This document shows positions 26,584 to 34,945 of a DNA stretch of 64,000 nucleotides, in pieces (within the stretch, counting starts at the first letter, position 1; every line of letters starts with the position of its first letter). The stretch covers positions 1 through 64,000 of the forward strand of contig NZ_CP133480.1 in NCBI RefSeq assembly GCF_031195445.1. The letters run 5' to 3'. A program made the translations under genes and the position numbers. The DNA is from Acuticoccus sp. MNP-M23 (GTDB lineage: Bacteria; Pseudomonadota; Alphaproteobacteria; Rhizobiales; Amorphaceae). The notes under the pieces are model-generated. The model was not told the DNA's origin and ran no database searches. It was given only the letters and a program-made list of their open reading frames with translations.

Positions 26584-27266
26584 TGCGCCTTTGGAAAGAG
26601 CCGGCCGCCGGCCAGACACTGATCGCCCCCTCGATCCTTGCCGCCGACTTCCTTAATCTCGGCGCTGAGGTGAAGGCCGCCGAGGCAGTCGGCGCCGACG
26701 TTCTCCACCTCGACGTGATGGACGGCCACTTCGTCCCCAACATCAGCTACGGGCCTGCCGTGGTGAAGGCGTTGCGCGGCGCCACCAGCCTGCCGCTCGA
26801 TGTCCACCTGATGATCGAACCCGTGGACCCTTATCTCGGCGCCTTCGCCGATGCGGGGGCCGACGGCATTACCGTGCATGTGGAAGCGACCCGGCATCTG
26901 GATCGCACCCTGGAGGCCATCGCCGCGCTCGGGCTTTCGCCAGGCGTTGCGATCAACCCCGCCACGCCGGTTTCGCTGCTGGAGCCGGTTCTTCACCGGA
27001 TTGCGCTGATTTTGGTGATGACGGTGAACCCCGGCTTCGGCGGCCAGAGCTATCTTCCCAACGCCAACGCGAAGATCGCGCAAGCCCGCGCGCTGGTCGG
27101 CGACCGGCCGATCCGCGTTGAGGCCGATGGCGGCATCACGCCGAAGACCGCGCCGGATGCCGCTGCGGCAGGTGCCGACATGCTGGTTGCCGGCTCGGCG
27201 TTTTTCGGACCGGCCGACCGCGCCGCCGCCATGGCTGCGCTGCGCAGCGGCGCAGCGGCGCGCTAG
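26583..27266 (+). CDS. rpe: Ribulose-phosphate 3-epimerase
   Basis: The product, 227 residues, interconverts ribulose 5-phosphate and xylulose 5-phosphate in the pentose phosphate pathway. It is a TIM barrel with Ile-Ala-Pro-Ser-Ile-Leu-Ala-Ala-Asp-Phe near residue 14 (catalytic Asp), Leu-His-Leu-Asp-Val-Met-Asp-Gly-His-Phe-Val-Pro-Asn near 41, His-Leu-Met-Ile near 75, Met-Thr-Val-Asn-Pro-Gly-Phe-Gly-Gly-Gln near 145 and Glu-Ala-Asp-Gly-Gly-Ile near 179. It is coupled to the CAP-lipoprotein gene. Its TAG stop shares the palindrome CTAG with the stop of the convergent gene. Confidence 0.95.
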   Translation: MRLWKEPAAGQTLIAPSILAADFLNLGAEVKAAEAVGADVLHLDVMDGHFVPNISYGPAVVKALRGATSLPLDVHLMIEPVDPYLGAFADAGADGITVHVEATRHLDRTLEAIAALGLSPGVAINPATPVSLLEPVLHRIALILVMTVNPGFGGQSYLPNANAKIAQARALVGDRPIRVEADGGITPKTAPDAAAAGADMLVAGSAFFGPADRAAAMAALRSGAAAR

Positions 27267-28087
27267 CCGCCCGACGCCTTCAGCGCATCTTCCAGTCGCA
27301 TTGTCGCCGAACCGCGGCGCGCAGGCTTTTGCTGGCTGGCGTCCGGCGCCCAGCCGGACAGGCACGCGAACACGAAGGTTGCGCGCAGCTTCCCGTCCGG
27401 GTCGCTGAACGCTTCGCGATAATGCGCCTCCGTGCGCGCAAAAAGCTGTCGCGGTGCGGGGGCGCGTTCGGCCAGCACGCCGCGCTGGCCCATCCCGCGC
27501 AGGTCGGCAAACAGGCTGGCAAGGGAGCTGTAGCGCAAGGTCACGCGCACCTCGTCCACCACCGGCAGCGCAAACCCCGCGCGGGCCAGCGCGTCGCCCC
27601 ATCGGCGCATGTCGGCCAGCGGGGCCATGCGCATGGACGCCCCGCCCGTCAGCGCGCTTTCCGCGGCCAGAAGGGATTCAGACAGCTCGGCAAGGGTGCC
27701 TGCCGCCGTCGCAGCGCCCAGAAACAGCCCGTCCGGCACCAGAGCACCGCGCATCTCGGTGAGCATCCGCACCGGGTCTTCGCCCAGATGCAGGTCGTTC
27801 ATTGAAATTGCCAGCGGGAAGGCATGGCGAAATGGCTGCACCACATCGGCGACAACGTCGGCACAACCACCTTCAATTGCAGGCGCGGCAAATGTGAAGC
27901 GCGGGTCTGCATCATCGAAGATGGCCCGAAGGTCAGGCGACAGCCGTCCGGAAACGAGGCCCTTATCGAAGTTGCGCTTCACGAATGTCAGCCGGTCCAG
28001 CAGTTCCTCTGCCAGATAGATGTGCATTACATCCACCAGCGGACGGTCCATCCTGCTGCGAAGATGTGCGCGATTGAACGGCGTCAT
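27263..28087 (-). CDS. SAM-methyltransferase-like protein, NDUFAF5/BioC-related, with degenerate SAM motif
   Basis: The product, 274 residues, matches the alphaproteobacterial methyltransferase family found beside comF and related to mitochondrial assembly factor NDUFAF5. It has an Arg-rich N-terminus, Ser-Met-Asn-Asp-Leu-His near 95 (motif IV position), Leu-Val-Pro-Asp-Gly-Leu-Phe-Leu-Gly-Ala near 116 and the family tail Leu-Ser-Gly-Trp-Ala-Pro, Gln-Gln-Lys-Pro and Gly-Ser-Ala. The Leu-Asp-Leu-Gly nucleotide-binding motif expected near residue 40-50 is not visible: the region reads Asn-Phe-Asp-Lys-Gly-Leu-Val-Ser-Gly. It may have lost SAM binding or act as a non-catalytic partner. It diverges from comF. 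Confidence 0.7.
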   Translation of the reverse strand: MTPFNRAHLRSRMDRPLVDVMHIYLAEELLDRLTFVKRNFDKGLVSGRLSPDLRAIFDDADPRFTFAAPAIEGGCADVVADVVQPFRHAFPLAISMNDLHLGEDPVRMLTEMRGALVPDGLFLGAATAAGTLAELSESLLAAESALTGGASMRMAPLADMRRWGDALARAGFALPVVDEVRVTLRYSSLASLFADLRGMGQRGVLAERAPAPRQLFARTEAHYREAFSDPDGKLRATFVFACLSGWAPDASQQKPARRGSATMRLEDALKASGG

Positions 28088-28161
28088 GGGGTGACATCCT
28101 TGACTGGCTGTGAAAGATTAACGTCTAGGTTGCAATACGGCGACCGCAACGGAGCACAGCC

Positions 28162-28950
28162 ATGGCCCGTGATCAAACTATCGACAGCGGCAAACACGCT
28201 GCAAATCCGGCGCGCTGGCTCGGCGTTGTGGCACGGAAATCCCTTGATGTCCTGGTCCCGCCGCTCTGCCTGTCCTGCCGCCGGCCTCTTGCACAGCCCC
28301 GTGCACTGTGCGGCGGCTGCTGGCGCCAGTTGACTCTCGTCGGCGCCCCCATCTGCGATATCATGGGAACGCCCCTTCCCTACGATGCGGGACCCGGCGC
28401 CCGCTCACCCGAGCTGCGCTGGAACCACCCCCTTTATGACAGGGCACGCGCCGCAGTCGTATTCGATGCTGTGAGCCGCCGCCTCGTCCACCAGCTCAAA
28501 TATCATGACGTGCCGGGTGTTGCCCACCTGATGGCGACGCTCATGGCCCCGGCCGCCCATGATCTGACCGCCGATGCGGACATTTTACTGCCGGTGCCGC
28601 TGCACCGCTCCCGCCTCGTCGCCAGACGCTTCAACCAGGCCGCGTTGATTGCCGATCAGTTGTCCCCCCTCGTCGGCATTCCGGTGGCCCGCTATGCGGT
28701 TCAGCGCACCCGTCGCACCCCGCACCAGGTCGGCCTCAGGCGCGACGAACGGGCCAACAATCTGCACGATGCGTTCATGGTGAAAGACCGCGGCGCCATC
28801 GCCGGCCGCCGCGTGGTTCTGGTCGACGACGTTCTGACGACCGGCGCCACGGCTGACGCGCTGGCGTGGACGCTGCGGGCCGCCGGCGCGCGCTCCGTCG
28901 CGGTCGCCGTCTTCGCCCGCGTGGTCGGACGCGAGACGGAGCCGGACTGA
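28162..28950 (+). CDS. comF: ComF family phosphoribosyltransferase-like protein
   Basis: The product, 262 residues, has an N-terminal zinc-finger-like region with paired Cys (Cys-Leu-Ser-Cys near 40, Cys-Gly-Gly-Cys near 52). A type I phosphoribosyltransferase domain follows, with the PRPP loop Val-Val-Leu-Val-Asp-Asp-Val-Leu-Thr-Thr-Gly-Ala-Thr near 222. The ComF signature Pro-Val-Pro-Leu-His-Arg, Arg-Gly/Arg-Phe-Asn-Gln-Ala is near 140-155. ComF proteins help DNA uptake in competent bacteria and are widespread in non-competent ones with unclear function. It faces away from the methyltransferase-like gene, a conserved alphaproteobacterial arrangement. Confidence 0.9.
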   Translation: MARDQTIDSGKHAANPARWLGVVARKSLDVLVPPLCLSCRRPLAQPRALCGGCWRQLTLVGAPICDIMGTPLPYDAGPGARSPELRWNHPLYDRARAAVVFDAVSRRLVHQLKYHDVPGVAHLMATLMAPAAHDLTADADILLPVPLHRSRLVARRFNQAALIADQLSPLVGIPVARYAVQRTRRTPHQVGLRRDERANNLHDAFMVKDRGAIAGRRVVLVDDVLTTGATADALAWTLRAAGARSVAVAVFARVVGRETEPD

Positions 28951-29065
28951 CGGACAATGCGTGCAGCGCCCGGCCGGCCCCGGTCCCCGCCGGGGCCGCT
29001 GCGGGTTGGCCCTTGCATTCGCTCCCCCATATGCGAGGTTCGGGCGCAAACTGACGGAGCGTTGA

Positions 29066-29332
29066 ATGCCGACCGTGGAAATCTACACGCGCGATTATTG
29101 TGGCTATTGCGGCCGCGCGACACAGCTTTTGCGCGGCAAGGGCGTCGCCTTTCGCGAGTACAATGCCACCAGGGAACCGGCACGGCGAGACGAGATGATT
29201 CGCCGCAGTGGCCGCACGACCTTTCCGCAGATTTTCATCGGCGACCTCCACGTCGGCGGTTCGGACGAGCTGTCCGCCTTCGAGCGCTCCGGCAAGCTCG
29301 ACAAGGCGCTCGAAGGCACGCCGGCCAGGTGA
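29066..29332 (+). CDS. grxC: Glutaredoxin 3
   Basis: The product, 88 residues, is a small thiol-disulfide oxidoreductase using glutathione. The active site is Cys-Gly-Tyr-Cys near residue 12, slightly different from the Cys-Pro-Tyr-Cys of E. coli GrxC. The cis-Pro motif Thr-Phe-Pro-Gln-Ile-Phe-Ile and the glutathione-binding Gly-Gly-Ser-Asp-Glu follow. A GGAG site sits eight bases before the ATG. It overlaps the nitrilase gene by 4 bp (GTGA). Confidence 0.92.
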   Translation: MPTVEIYTRDYCGYCGRATQLLRGKGVAFREYNATREPARRDEMIRRSGRTTFPQIFIGDLHVGGSDELSAFERSGKLDKALEGTPAR

Positions 29333-30174
29333 AGCTCGCCGCCCTCCAGCTGCGCAGCACCCGCGACCCGTTCCAGAACGCAGACACCGTCGTCCGCCTC
29401 ATTCGCGAGGCGGCCGCCCTCGGCGCGCGCTACATCCAGACGCCGGAGCTGACCAATCTCGTCGAAATTCGCCGCAAGCACGCGGCACCCCAGGTGCGCG
29501 AGGAGGCGGACGAGCCGGTCTTGTCAGCCGTGCGCCCGCTTTGCGCAGAGCTTGGCGTTACCGTTCACCTCGGTTCGCTGATCGTGCGCGAGGGTGAACA
29601 ATGGTGCAATCGCGGCTACATGATCGGCCCCGGCGGCGATATCGAGGCGCGTTACGACAAGCTCCACATGTTCGACGTCGATCTTCCATCCGGCCAGAGC
29701 TTTCGCGAAAGCAGTGCCTATCGGCAGGGCGAGACCGCCGTGCTGGTGGACGATGGTCCGCTGAAGATCGGCATGGCCATCTGTTTCGACTTGCGCTTCC
29801 CGCGCCTGTTCGAAGAACTGGCCAATGAAGGTGCCAATGTCCTCACGGCGCCATCAGCCTTTGCAACGGCCACCGGCGATGCACACTGGCACGTTCTGTT
29901 ACGCGCACGCGCCATCGAGAATGCCGCCTTCATGGTCGCCGCCGCGCAGGAAGGCCTCCACGAAGACGGACGCACCACGTACGGCCATGCGATGATTGTC
30001 GATCCATGGGGCCGGGTCCTTGCCGAGGCCACCGAAACGCCGTCGGTGATCGCGGCCGACATCGACCTTTCGTCGGCCGCCAAGATGCGCGCCCAGATCC
30101 CGACCATCGCGGCGCGCCACCCGTCCATTCCCGTTGCGCATCGCGCAACGTCGGAGCAGCAGGCCCTGTCATGA
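29329..30174 (+). CDS. Carbon-nitrogen hydrolase, Nit/omega-amidase-like
   Basis: The product, 281 residues, is a nitrilase-superfamily amidase. The catalytic triad is visible: Glu in Pro-Glu-Leu-Thr-Asn near 41, Lys in Tyr-Asp-Lys-Leu-His-Met-Phe-Asp-Val near 107 and Cys in Ala-Ile-Cys-Phe-Asp-Leu-Arg-Phe-Pro near 148. This pattern fits the Nit1/Nit2 group that hydrolyses deaminated glutathione or alpha-ketoglutaramate, which suits the glutaredoxin neighbour. The GTG start at 29329 overlaps the grxC stop; the ATG-started longer frame is a shadow. It overlaps the DUF1178 gene by 4 bp (ATGA). Confidence 0.88.
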   Translation: MKLAALQLRSTRDPFQNADTVVRLIREAAALGARYIQTPELTNLVEIRRKHAAPQVREEADEPVLSAVRPLCAELGVTVHLGSLIVREGEQWCNRGYMIGPGGDIEARYDKLHMFDVDLPSGQSFRESSAYRQGETAVLVDDGPLKIGMAICFDLRFPRLFEELANEGANVLTAPSAFATATGDAHWHVLLRARAIENAAFMVAAAQEGLHEDGRTTYGHAMIVDPWGRVLAEATETPSVIAADIDLSSAAKMRAQIPTIAARHPSIPVAHRATSEQQALS

Positions 30175-30650
30175 TCCACTATCAGCTGCGCTGCGAAGAC
30201 GGACACGATTTTGACGGCTGGTTCGCGTCGTCGGGCGCCTTCGAAGGACAGCGCACGCGCAAGCTGGTGGACTGCCCGGTGTGCGGGACCACCGCGGTCA
30301 ACCGCGCGCTGATGGCGCCTGCCGTGCGCACACGCGGCGCGGCCCCGCCCGCCGAACACAAGCCCGAGCAAGCGCCCGCCCCCGAAGAGACGGCGGACAA
30401 GGCGCCAGCCCCCGCGGTCGCGGCACAGAACGAAGACTTCACCGCCATGGTGCGCGCGCTGCGCGAAGCCGTGCGCACCCACGGCGTGGATGTCGGGCGC
30501 GCATTTCCCGAGGAGGCGCGCCGCATCCATTATGGCGAGGCCGAGCCGCGCGGCATCTACGGCGCTGCTAACGCCGACGAAACGCGCGCGCTGCTGGAAG
30601 AGGGCATCGAGGTTCTGCCCCTCCCCGCCCTGCCGGAAGACCACAACTGA
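30171..30650 (+). CDS. DUF1178 family protein
   Basis: The product, 159 residues, begins Met-Ile-His-Tyr-Gln-Leu-Arg-Cys. The Cys plus Asp-Gly-His pair and a later Cys-Pro-Val-Cys-Gly resemble a zinc ribbon (residues 1-45). A Pro/Ala/Glu-rich linker (60-85) follows, and then a helical C-terminal half with Val-Arg-Thr-His-Gly-Val-Asp-Val-Gly and Phe-Pro-Glu-Glu-Ala-Arg. This is the conserved DUF1178 layout, which in alphaproteobacteria typically follows grxC and the nitrilase gene. Function is unknown. The ATGA overlap fixes the start. Confidence 0.88.
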   Translation: MIHYQLRCEDGHDFDGWFASSGAFEGQRTRKLVDCPVCGTTAVNRALMAPAVRTRGAAPPAEHKPEQAPAPEETADKAPAPAVAAQNEDFTAMVRALREAVRTHGVDVGRAFPEEARRIHYGEAEPRGIYGAANADETRALLEEGIEVLPLPALPEDHN

Positions 30651-30680
30651 AACGCCTGTCATCCGGTTCGCCGGACGCGG

Positions 30681-31520
30681 CTAGTCCGGGCAGGCGGGCA
30701 CTTCGATCAGGGTCAGCGACGTCAACTTGCCGGACATGCTGAACGAACCGTAGTTGAAGGACACGTCGTAGCTGATGCCGTTGTCCAGCATGTAGGTGCT
30801 CAGCTCGTATGCCGGCATCCGCTCGCCGTCCGCGCCGCCCTGCTCGAAATAGCTCGTCACCAGGCGCCACGCCGTCCGCGCCATCCAGCCGTCTTCAGCA
30901 GCCAGGATCACCCGCTCGTCTGCGGAGGCGCCCGGAAGGCCGGTGGCACCGTCGCCGATGACCGTCGCGGTCTCGTAAAGGCTGTCGGCCTCGTCGCCGC
31001 CGTCGTAGATGGTCGCCTCCAGAATGCGCTCGCCGGCTTCGGCCGATTCCAGCATCAGCCTTGTGTGGGCTGTCGGGAAGATCGCGCGCGGCAGCGACAG
31101 CGTCGTTTCCTTGGGCGAGGAAATGTCGACACTGATGCCGCCTGCGCCGCCGGTTGCGGTCCCCTCGATTTCGTTGTCGAGCGTCTGATCCACCAGGGTC
31201 TGGTGGGAAAAGACCAGCTGCGGCGGGCTTGTGGTTTCCCTGGTGGAGGACCGCAGGTCGGTCACCCGCCGAGTGCCCTCCCGGTCGTTCACCTCGGTCA
31301 CGTTGCGAAATTCCACCGTGTATCCGGTGCAGGACGAGCCGCTCATCTCCAACACGAGCCGACCGCTGGCCTCCACCAGGCTTGTGCTCGGTTCGGCGCT
31401 GGACAAGGTGAGGTCATACACCGCGCGGTGGGACTGCAACTCCAGGGCATTGGCCGGCAGGGCGCCAGACAAGCAGGCCGCGCCGATGGCTGCACCAATC
31501 GAACCGTGTCGCATCGCCAT
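30681..31520 (-). CDS. EipB-like periplasmic envelope integrity protein (DUF1849)
   Basis: The product, about 279 residues, has a Sec signal cut after Ala-Asn-Ala. The mature part opens Leu-Glu-Leu-Gln-Ser-His-Arg-Ala-Val-Tyr-Asp-Leu, the DUF1849 signature, and is rich in beta strands. A Cys near residue 61 and another in the last five residues (Pro-Ala-Cys-Pro-Asp) match the disulfide of EipB, the beta-spiral protein needed for envelope integrity in Brucella. I chose ATG 31520; ATG 31514 is nearly as good. It converges with the DUF1178 gene and diverges from ridA. Confidence 0.82.
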   Translation of the reverse strand: MAMRHGSIGAAIGAACLSGALPANALELQSHRAVYDLTLSSAEPSTSLVEASGRLVLEMSGSSCTGYTVEFRNVTEVNDREGTRRVTDLRSSTRETTSPPQLVFSHQTLVDQTLDNEIEGTATGGAGGISVDISSPKETTLSLPRAIFPTAHTRLMLESAEAGERILEATIYDGGDEADSLYETATVIGDGATGLPGASADERVILAAEDGWMARTAWRLVTSYFEQGGADGERMPAYELSTYMLDNGISYDVSFNYGSFSMSGKLTSLTLIEVPACPD

Positions 31521-31660
31521 GCTCTCCGTCCCTCCGCCAAATCCATTCAAGCGCGAGCACTGCACCGCGGTCTCTTGCGCAGTCAAGGCGCCGGGGCCTT
31601 GCAGCGGTGCGCCAGTCTGCTAACCCGTGTTGCAACTTTATGCGATGGAAGGACTGTTGA

Positions 31661-32128
31661 ATGGCTGGCGTTGTTGAAGCTGCGCTCGAGGCGGACGGTG
31701 TTGTCCTGCCCACCCCCACCGCACCGCAGGGCTCCTACATTCCCTCCGTGCAGACCGGGAATCTCGTCTACATCGCCGGACAGGTCCCCATGGGCCCGAA
31801 CGGTGTCGAGTTTGTCGGCCGCTGCGGCGATGACAAGTCCGTCGAGGACGGTCAGGCTGCGGCAAGGCTTTGCGCCATCAACATTCTGGCGCAGGTGAAA
31901 GCCGCCATCGGCGACCTCGACAAGGTCGTGCGCATCGTGAAGGTGAACGGCTACGTCAACGCCACCCCCGAATTTCGCGACCACCCCAAGGTCATCAACG
32001 GCGCGTCCGACTTTCTGGTGAAGATTTTCGGCGAGAAGGGCAAGCACGCCCGCGCCGCGGTGGGTGTGTCCGGGCTCCCCATGGGCGTTGCGGTCGAGGT
32101 GGAAGCCATCGTCGAGGTTGCGTCATAA
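31661..32128 (+). CDS. RidA family protein (YjgF/Rid)
   Basis: The product, 155 residues, belongs to the Rid family whose members deaminate reactive enamine/imine intermediates. It shows Gly-Asn-Leu-Val-Tyr-Ile-Ala-Gly-Gln-Val-Pro near 33, Asn-Gly-Tyr-Val-Asn near 95 and the tail Arg-Ala-Ala-Val-Gly-Val near 128. The Arg of the canonical RidA active site (Arg-Ala) is present, but the fold is about 25 residues longer than RidA and closer to the Atu1953/YoaB-like group. AAGGA lies eight bases upstream. It is followed, with overlap, by a phosphodiesterase gene. Confidence 0.88.
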   Translation: MAGVVEAALEADGVVLPTPTAPQGSYIPSVQTGNLVYIAGQVPMGPNGVEFVGRCGDDKSVEDGQAAARLCAINILAQVKAAIGDLDKVVRIVKVNGYVNATPEFRDHPKVINGASDFLVKIFGEKGKHARAAVGVSGLPMGVAVEVEAIVEVAS

Positions 32129-32889
32129 CGGGACTGACGCCGGACTGGCTGACCCGCACGCCAATTGCGCATCGCGGCCTTCATGGCGGCGATGCGCCCG
32201 AGAACACGCTGGCCGCAGTGGAAGCTGCGGTCGAGGCCGGCTATGCCGTGGAGATCGACCTTCAGTTCACCGCTGACGGCGGGCTCATCATCCTTCACGA
32301 TCCGACGCTTGAGCGCACCACAGGCGGCGAAGGCCCCGTCGCGGCGCAGACGCTGGATACGCTGCGCGCGGTTCCGATCCGCGGAACCGACGAGACGCTC
32401 TCTTCCCTCGACGACGCGCTCGCGCTCGTCTCCGGCCGCGCGCCGCTGTTCCTTGACCTCAAGGCCCCGCGCACCATCGAGCGCAAGGCGGCGATGACGG
32501 CCGCAGTGCAGCGGGCGCTCGGCCGCTATGGCGGTGCAACCGCCGCCATGACGTTCGATCCCGACATGCTGGGCCTCCTGCGCCGCGCGCTGCCCGATAC
32601 GCCGCTTGGCATTCTGTCCGGCCGGGAGACCCCCCACACGTCCATGATCAACCGCTTCGGCCTTGATGCGATGCTTCACACCCCGCGCACCAAGCCGGAT
32701 TTCGTGGCCTACTTCGCGCAGAGCCTGCCGAACCCCGCCGTGCGGTTCCACCGCCGCAAACGCCCGGTTCTGGCATGGACCGTCCGCACCGAGGTGGAAC
32801 GGCAGCGGCTTGCACCCCATGTGGACCAGATCATCTTCGAGGGGTTTTCACCCACCGACCGGATGTCCGCGGACCCATCGTCGCGCTGA
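32125..32889 (+). CDS. Glycerophosphodiester phosphodiesterase family protein
   Basis: The product, about 254 residues, is a GDPD-type TIM barrel that hydrolyses glycerophosphodiesters or related lipids. It has Ile-Ala-His-Arg-Gly-Leu-His near residue 14 (catalytic His), Pro-Glu-Asn-Thr near 24, Glu-Ile-Asp-Leu-Gln near 40 (metal Glu and Asp), His-Asp-Pro-Thr-Leu-Glu-Arg near 55 and a final Ala-Trp-Thr. No ATG, GTG or TTG exists in frame between the upstream gene's end and the essential His. The best start is ATA at 32125, which overlaps the ridA stop as ATAA and has a GAGG seven bases upstream; CTG 32134 is an alternative. Confidence 0.8.
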   Translation: MTGLTPDWLTRTPIAHRGLHGGDAPENTLAAVEAAVEAGYAVEIDLQFTADGGLIILHDPTLERTTGGEGPVAAQTLDTLRAVPIRGTDETLSSLDDALALVSGRAPLFLDLKAPRTIERKAAMTAAVQRALGRYGGATAAMTFDPDMLGLLRRALPDTPLGILSGRETPHTSMINRFGLDAMLHTPRTKPDFVAYFAQSLPNPAVRFHRRKRPVLAWTVRTEVERQRLAPHVDQIIFEGFSPTDRMSADPSSR

Positions 32890-32960
32890 CGGCCGCTCGC
32901 GCGACGCTTCGCCGGGAAGGCGCTAGACTGCTCTCTGAACGTCTCGGAAAGGATTGGCCC

Positions 32961-34187
32961 ATGGATGCGCTCACCATCGAAGCCGCCGGTGGCCTGGAAG
33001 CTGTGGCGAAAGCCGAATGGGACGCTCTTGCCAACCCCGGCTGGAGTGTCGGCCCTCTCGGCAAGCCGACACGGCTGCATGACGGTGCCGGTGCCGGTGC
33101 CTTCAACCCCTTCGTCAGCCATGATTTTCTGAAATGCCTGGAGGATGCCGGCTGCGTCGGCGGGCGCAGCGGCTGGCGGCCGCGCCACATCCTGATCCGC
33201 GATGCGGGCGGCGCGCTCATTGCCGCAGCCCCCGCCTACCTCAAGGCCCACAGCCAAGGCGAGTACGTGTTCGACTATGGCTGGGCCGACGCCTATGAGC
33301 GCGCGGGGGGGCAATATTACCCCAAGGTGCAGGTCTCGGTCCCGTTCACCCCGGCGCAGGGGCCGCGGCTTCTGGTGGGCGATACCGACGTGAAGAACCG
33401 CCGCAGCATCCTTGCCCGCGCGCTCGTTGCGCTTGCCGAGCAAACCGGCGCATCCTCCGTCCATGTCACGTTCACCGAGCCTGCGGATTACGAGGCCCTC
33501 ACCGGCGCGGACTACCTTGCCCGCCACGACACGCAGTTCCACTGGGAAAACCGCGGCTACGCCACTTTCGACGATTTTCTGGCCGCTCTCGCCTCCCGCA
33601 AGCGCAAGCAGGTCAAGCGCGAGCGGCGCGATGCTCTGGCCACCGGCATCAAGATCCGCTGGCTGACCGGCGCCGACATCACCGAAGCCCATTGGGACGC
33701 CTTCTACGATTTTTATACCGAGACGGGGTCGCGCAAGTGGGGGCGGCCCTACCTCAACCGGAATTTCTTCTCGCTTCTGGGCGAGCGTGTCGGCGCTTCG
33801 GTCTGCCTGATGCTTGCCGAGCGCGATGGCAGGCCCATTGCCGGCGCGCTCAACCTCATCGGATCGGAAACCCTTTTCGGGCGTTATTGGGGCTGTGTGG
33901 AAGAACACCCCTTCCTTCATTTTGAGGTTTGCTATTATCAGGCAATAGATTTCGCCATCGAGCACGGGCTGGTCCGGGTGGAAGCGGGTGCGCAGGGTGA
34001 ACACAAGCTCGCCCGCGGCTACGAAGCCTCCCAGACACGCTCGGCCCACTATTTGCTGCACCCCGGCTTGCGTGACGCGGTCGCGCACTACCTCGAAAAC
34101 GAACGGCGTGCCGTGGAACACCAGAACGAAGTGTTGAACAGCTACGCCCCCTTCCGGAAAGATGGCCGTGCCCCACAAGACCCTTGA
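32961..34187 (+). CDS. GNAT-fold protein of the DUF482 / peptidogalycan-biosynthesis family
   Basis: The product, 408 residues, matches COG3146 (DUF482), a family with a duplicated GNAT-like fold whose substrate is unknown. It carries Asn-Pro-Phe-Val-Ser-His-Asp-Phe-Leu near residue 50, Tyr-Val-Phe-Asp-Tyr-Gly-Trp near 100, Tyr-Tyr-Pro-Lys-Val-Gln near 117, an Arg/Lys-rich helix near 215 and Gly-Arg-Tyr-Trp-Gly-Cys with Glu-Ala-Gly-Ala-Gln-Gly-Glu-His-Lys near 310-350. An AAGGA site precedes the ATG. It overlaps the downstream sulfotransferase gene by 26 bp in another frame. Confidence 0.88.
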   Translation: MDALTIEAAGGLEAVAKAEWDALANPGWSVGPLGKPTRLHDGAGAGAFNPFVSHDFLKCLEDAGCVGGRSGWRPRHILIRDAGGALIAAAPAYLKAHSQGEYVFDYGWADAYERAGGQYYPKVQVSVPFTPAQGPRLLVGDTDVKNRRSILARALVALAEQTGASSVHVTFTEPADYEALTGADYLARHDTQFHWENRGYATFDDFLAALASRKRKQVKRERRDALATGIKIRWLTGADITEAHWDAFYDFYTETGSRKWGRPYLNRNFFSLLGERVGASVCLMLAERDGRPIAGALNLIGSETLFGRYWGCVEEHPFLHFEVCYYQAIDFAIEHGLVRVEAGAQGEHKLARGYEASQTRSAHYLLHPGLRDAVAHYLENERRAVEHQNEVLNSYAPFRKDGRAPQDP

Positions 34188-34914
34188 GCCGAAAGACCGG
34201 CTCATCCTCTCGATCCATATCCAGAAAACGGCCGGAACGCGGTTTGGCGAGATCCTGCGGCGCCGCCACGGCGAAGGCTTTGCGCTGTATTATGGTGCGA
34301 ACGACGAGCGCACCCACCCGATGCTGCGGGTCGATCCGCAGGACGTGACGGCAGAGCGCCTCAACGCGCTGGCCGAGAGTGGCATCACCTGTCTCCACGG
34401 CCACATCCGGGCGCGCGCGCTCCTGAAGGCCGTCCCCAACCCGAAGCAATATTATGTGTTCCTGCGGGAGCCCATCGAGCAGACGTTGTCGCGCTACCAT
34501 TTCGTGCGGTCCCTGCCCGAAGGCGGCAAGATGCACGCCCGGATGCGCGAGCATGATTATTCGATCGACGAGTTCGTCCAGCTTCCGGCCATCAGCAATT
34601 TCCAGTCCAATTATCTGGAGCCGCTGGACCCGCGGCAGGTGGGCTTTCTGGGCGTGACCGAGCTGTTTGAATCGATGATCGCGCTGCTGGGCCTCAGCGA
34701 CACGTCGCACCGCGCCAACGTGAACACGAAAAAACCCGTCGTCGACATTGAAACCCGCGCTGCGATGGCGCCCCATCTCACCGCAGATCTGGCGCTGTAT
34801 TCGCTGGCGATGGAGCTTGCGATCCGCCGCCTCGGCGTCCGCGACACCAAGCGGCGTGCGCGGTACAGGAACAACATTGCCCATCTCGCGCGACGCTTCG
34901 GCGCCCCGGTCTGA
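34162..34914 (+). CDS. Sulfotransferase family 2-type protein
   Basis: The product, 250 residues, has the P-loop Ile-His-Ile-Gln-Lys-Thr-Ala-Gly-Thr near residue 18, the PAPS 5'-phosphosulfate loop of the Sulfotransferase_2 (heparan/chondroitin-like) group. Phe-Leu-Arg-Glu-Pro-Ile-Glu-Gln-Thr-Leu-Ser-Arg-Tyr near 98 is the 3'-phosphate site. The acceptor is unknown; surface polysaccharide is a reasonable guess. It is unrelated in sequence to the broken sulfotransferase at 1789-2468. It starts inside the DUF482 gene, so expression is coupled. Confidence 0.85.
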   Translation: MAVPHKTLEPKDRLILSIHIQKTAGTRFGEILRRRHGEGFALYYGANDERTHPMLRVDPQDVTAERLNALAESGITCLHGHIRARALLKAVPNPKQYYVFLREPIEQTLSRYHFVRSLPEGGKMHARMREHDYSIDEFVQLPAISNFQSNYLEPLDPRQVGFLGVTELFESMIALLGLSDTSHRANVNTKKPVVDIETRAAMAPHLTADLALYSLAMELAIRRLGVRDTKRRARYRNNIAHLARRFGAPV

Positions 34915-34945
34915 CCCCGCCTCTCAGGATCACCAAGGACGAACG

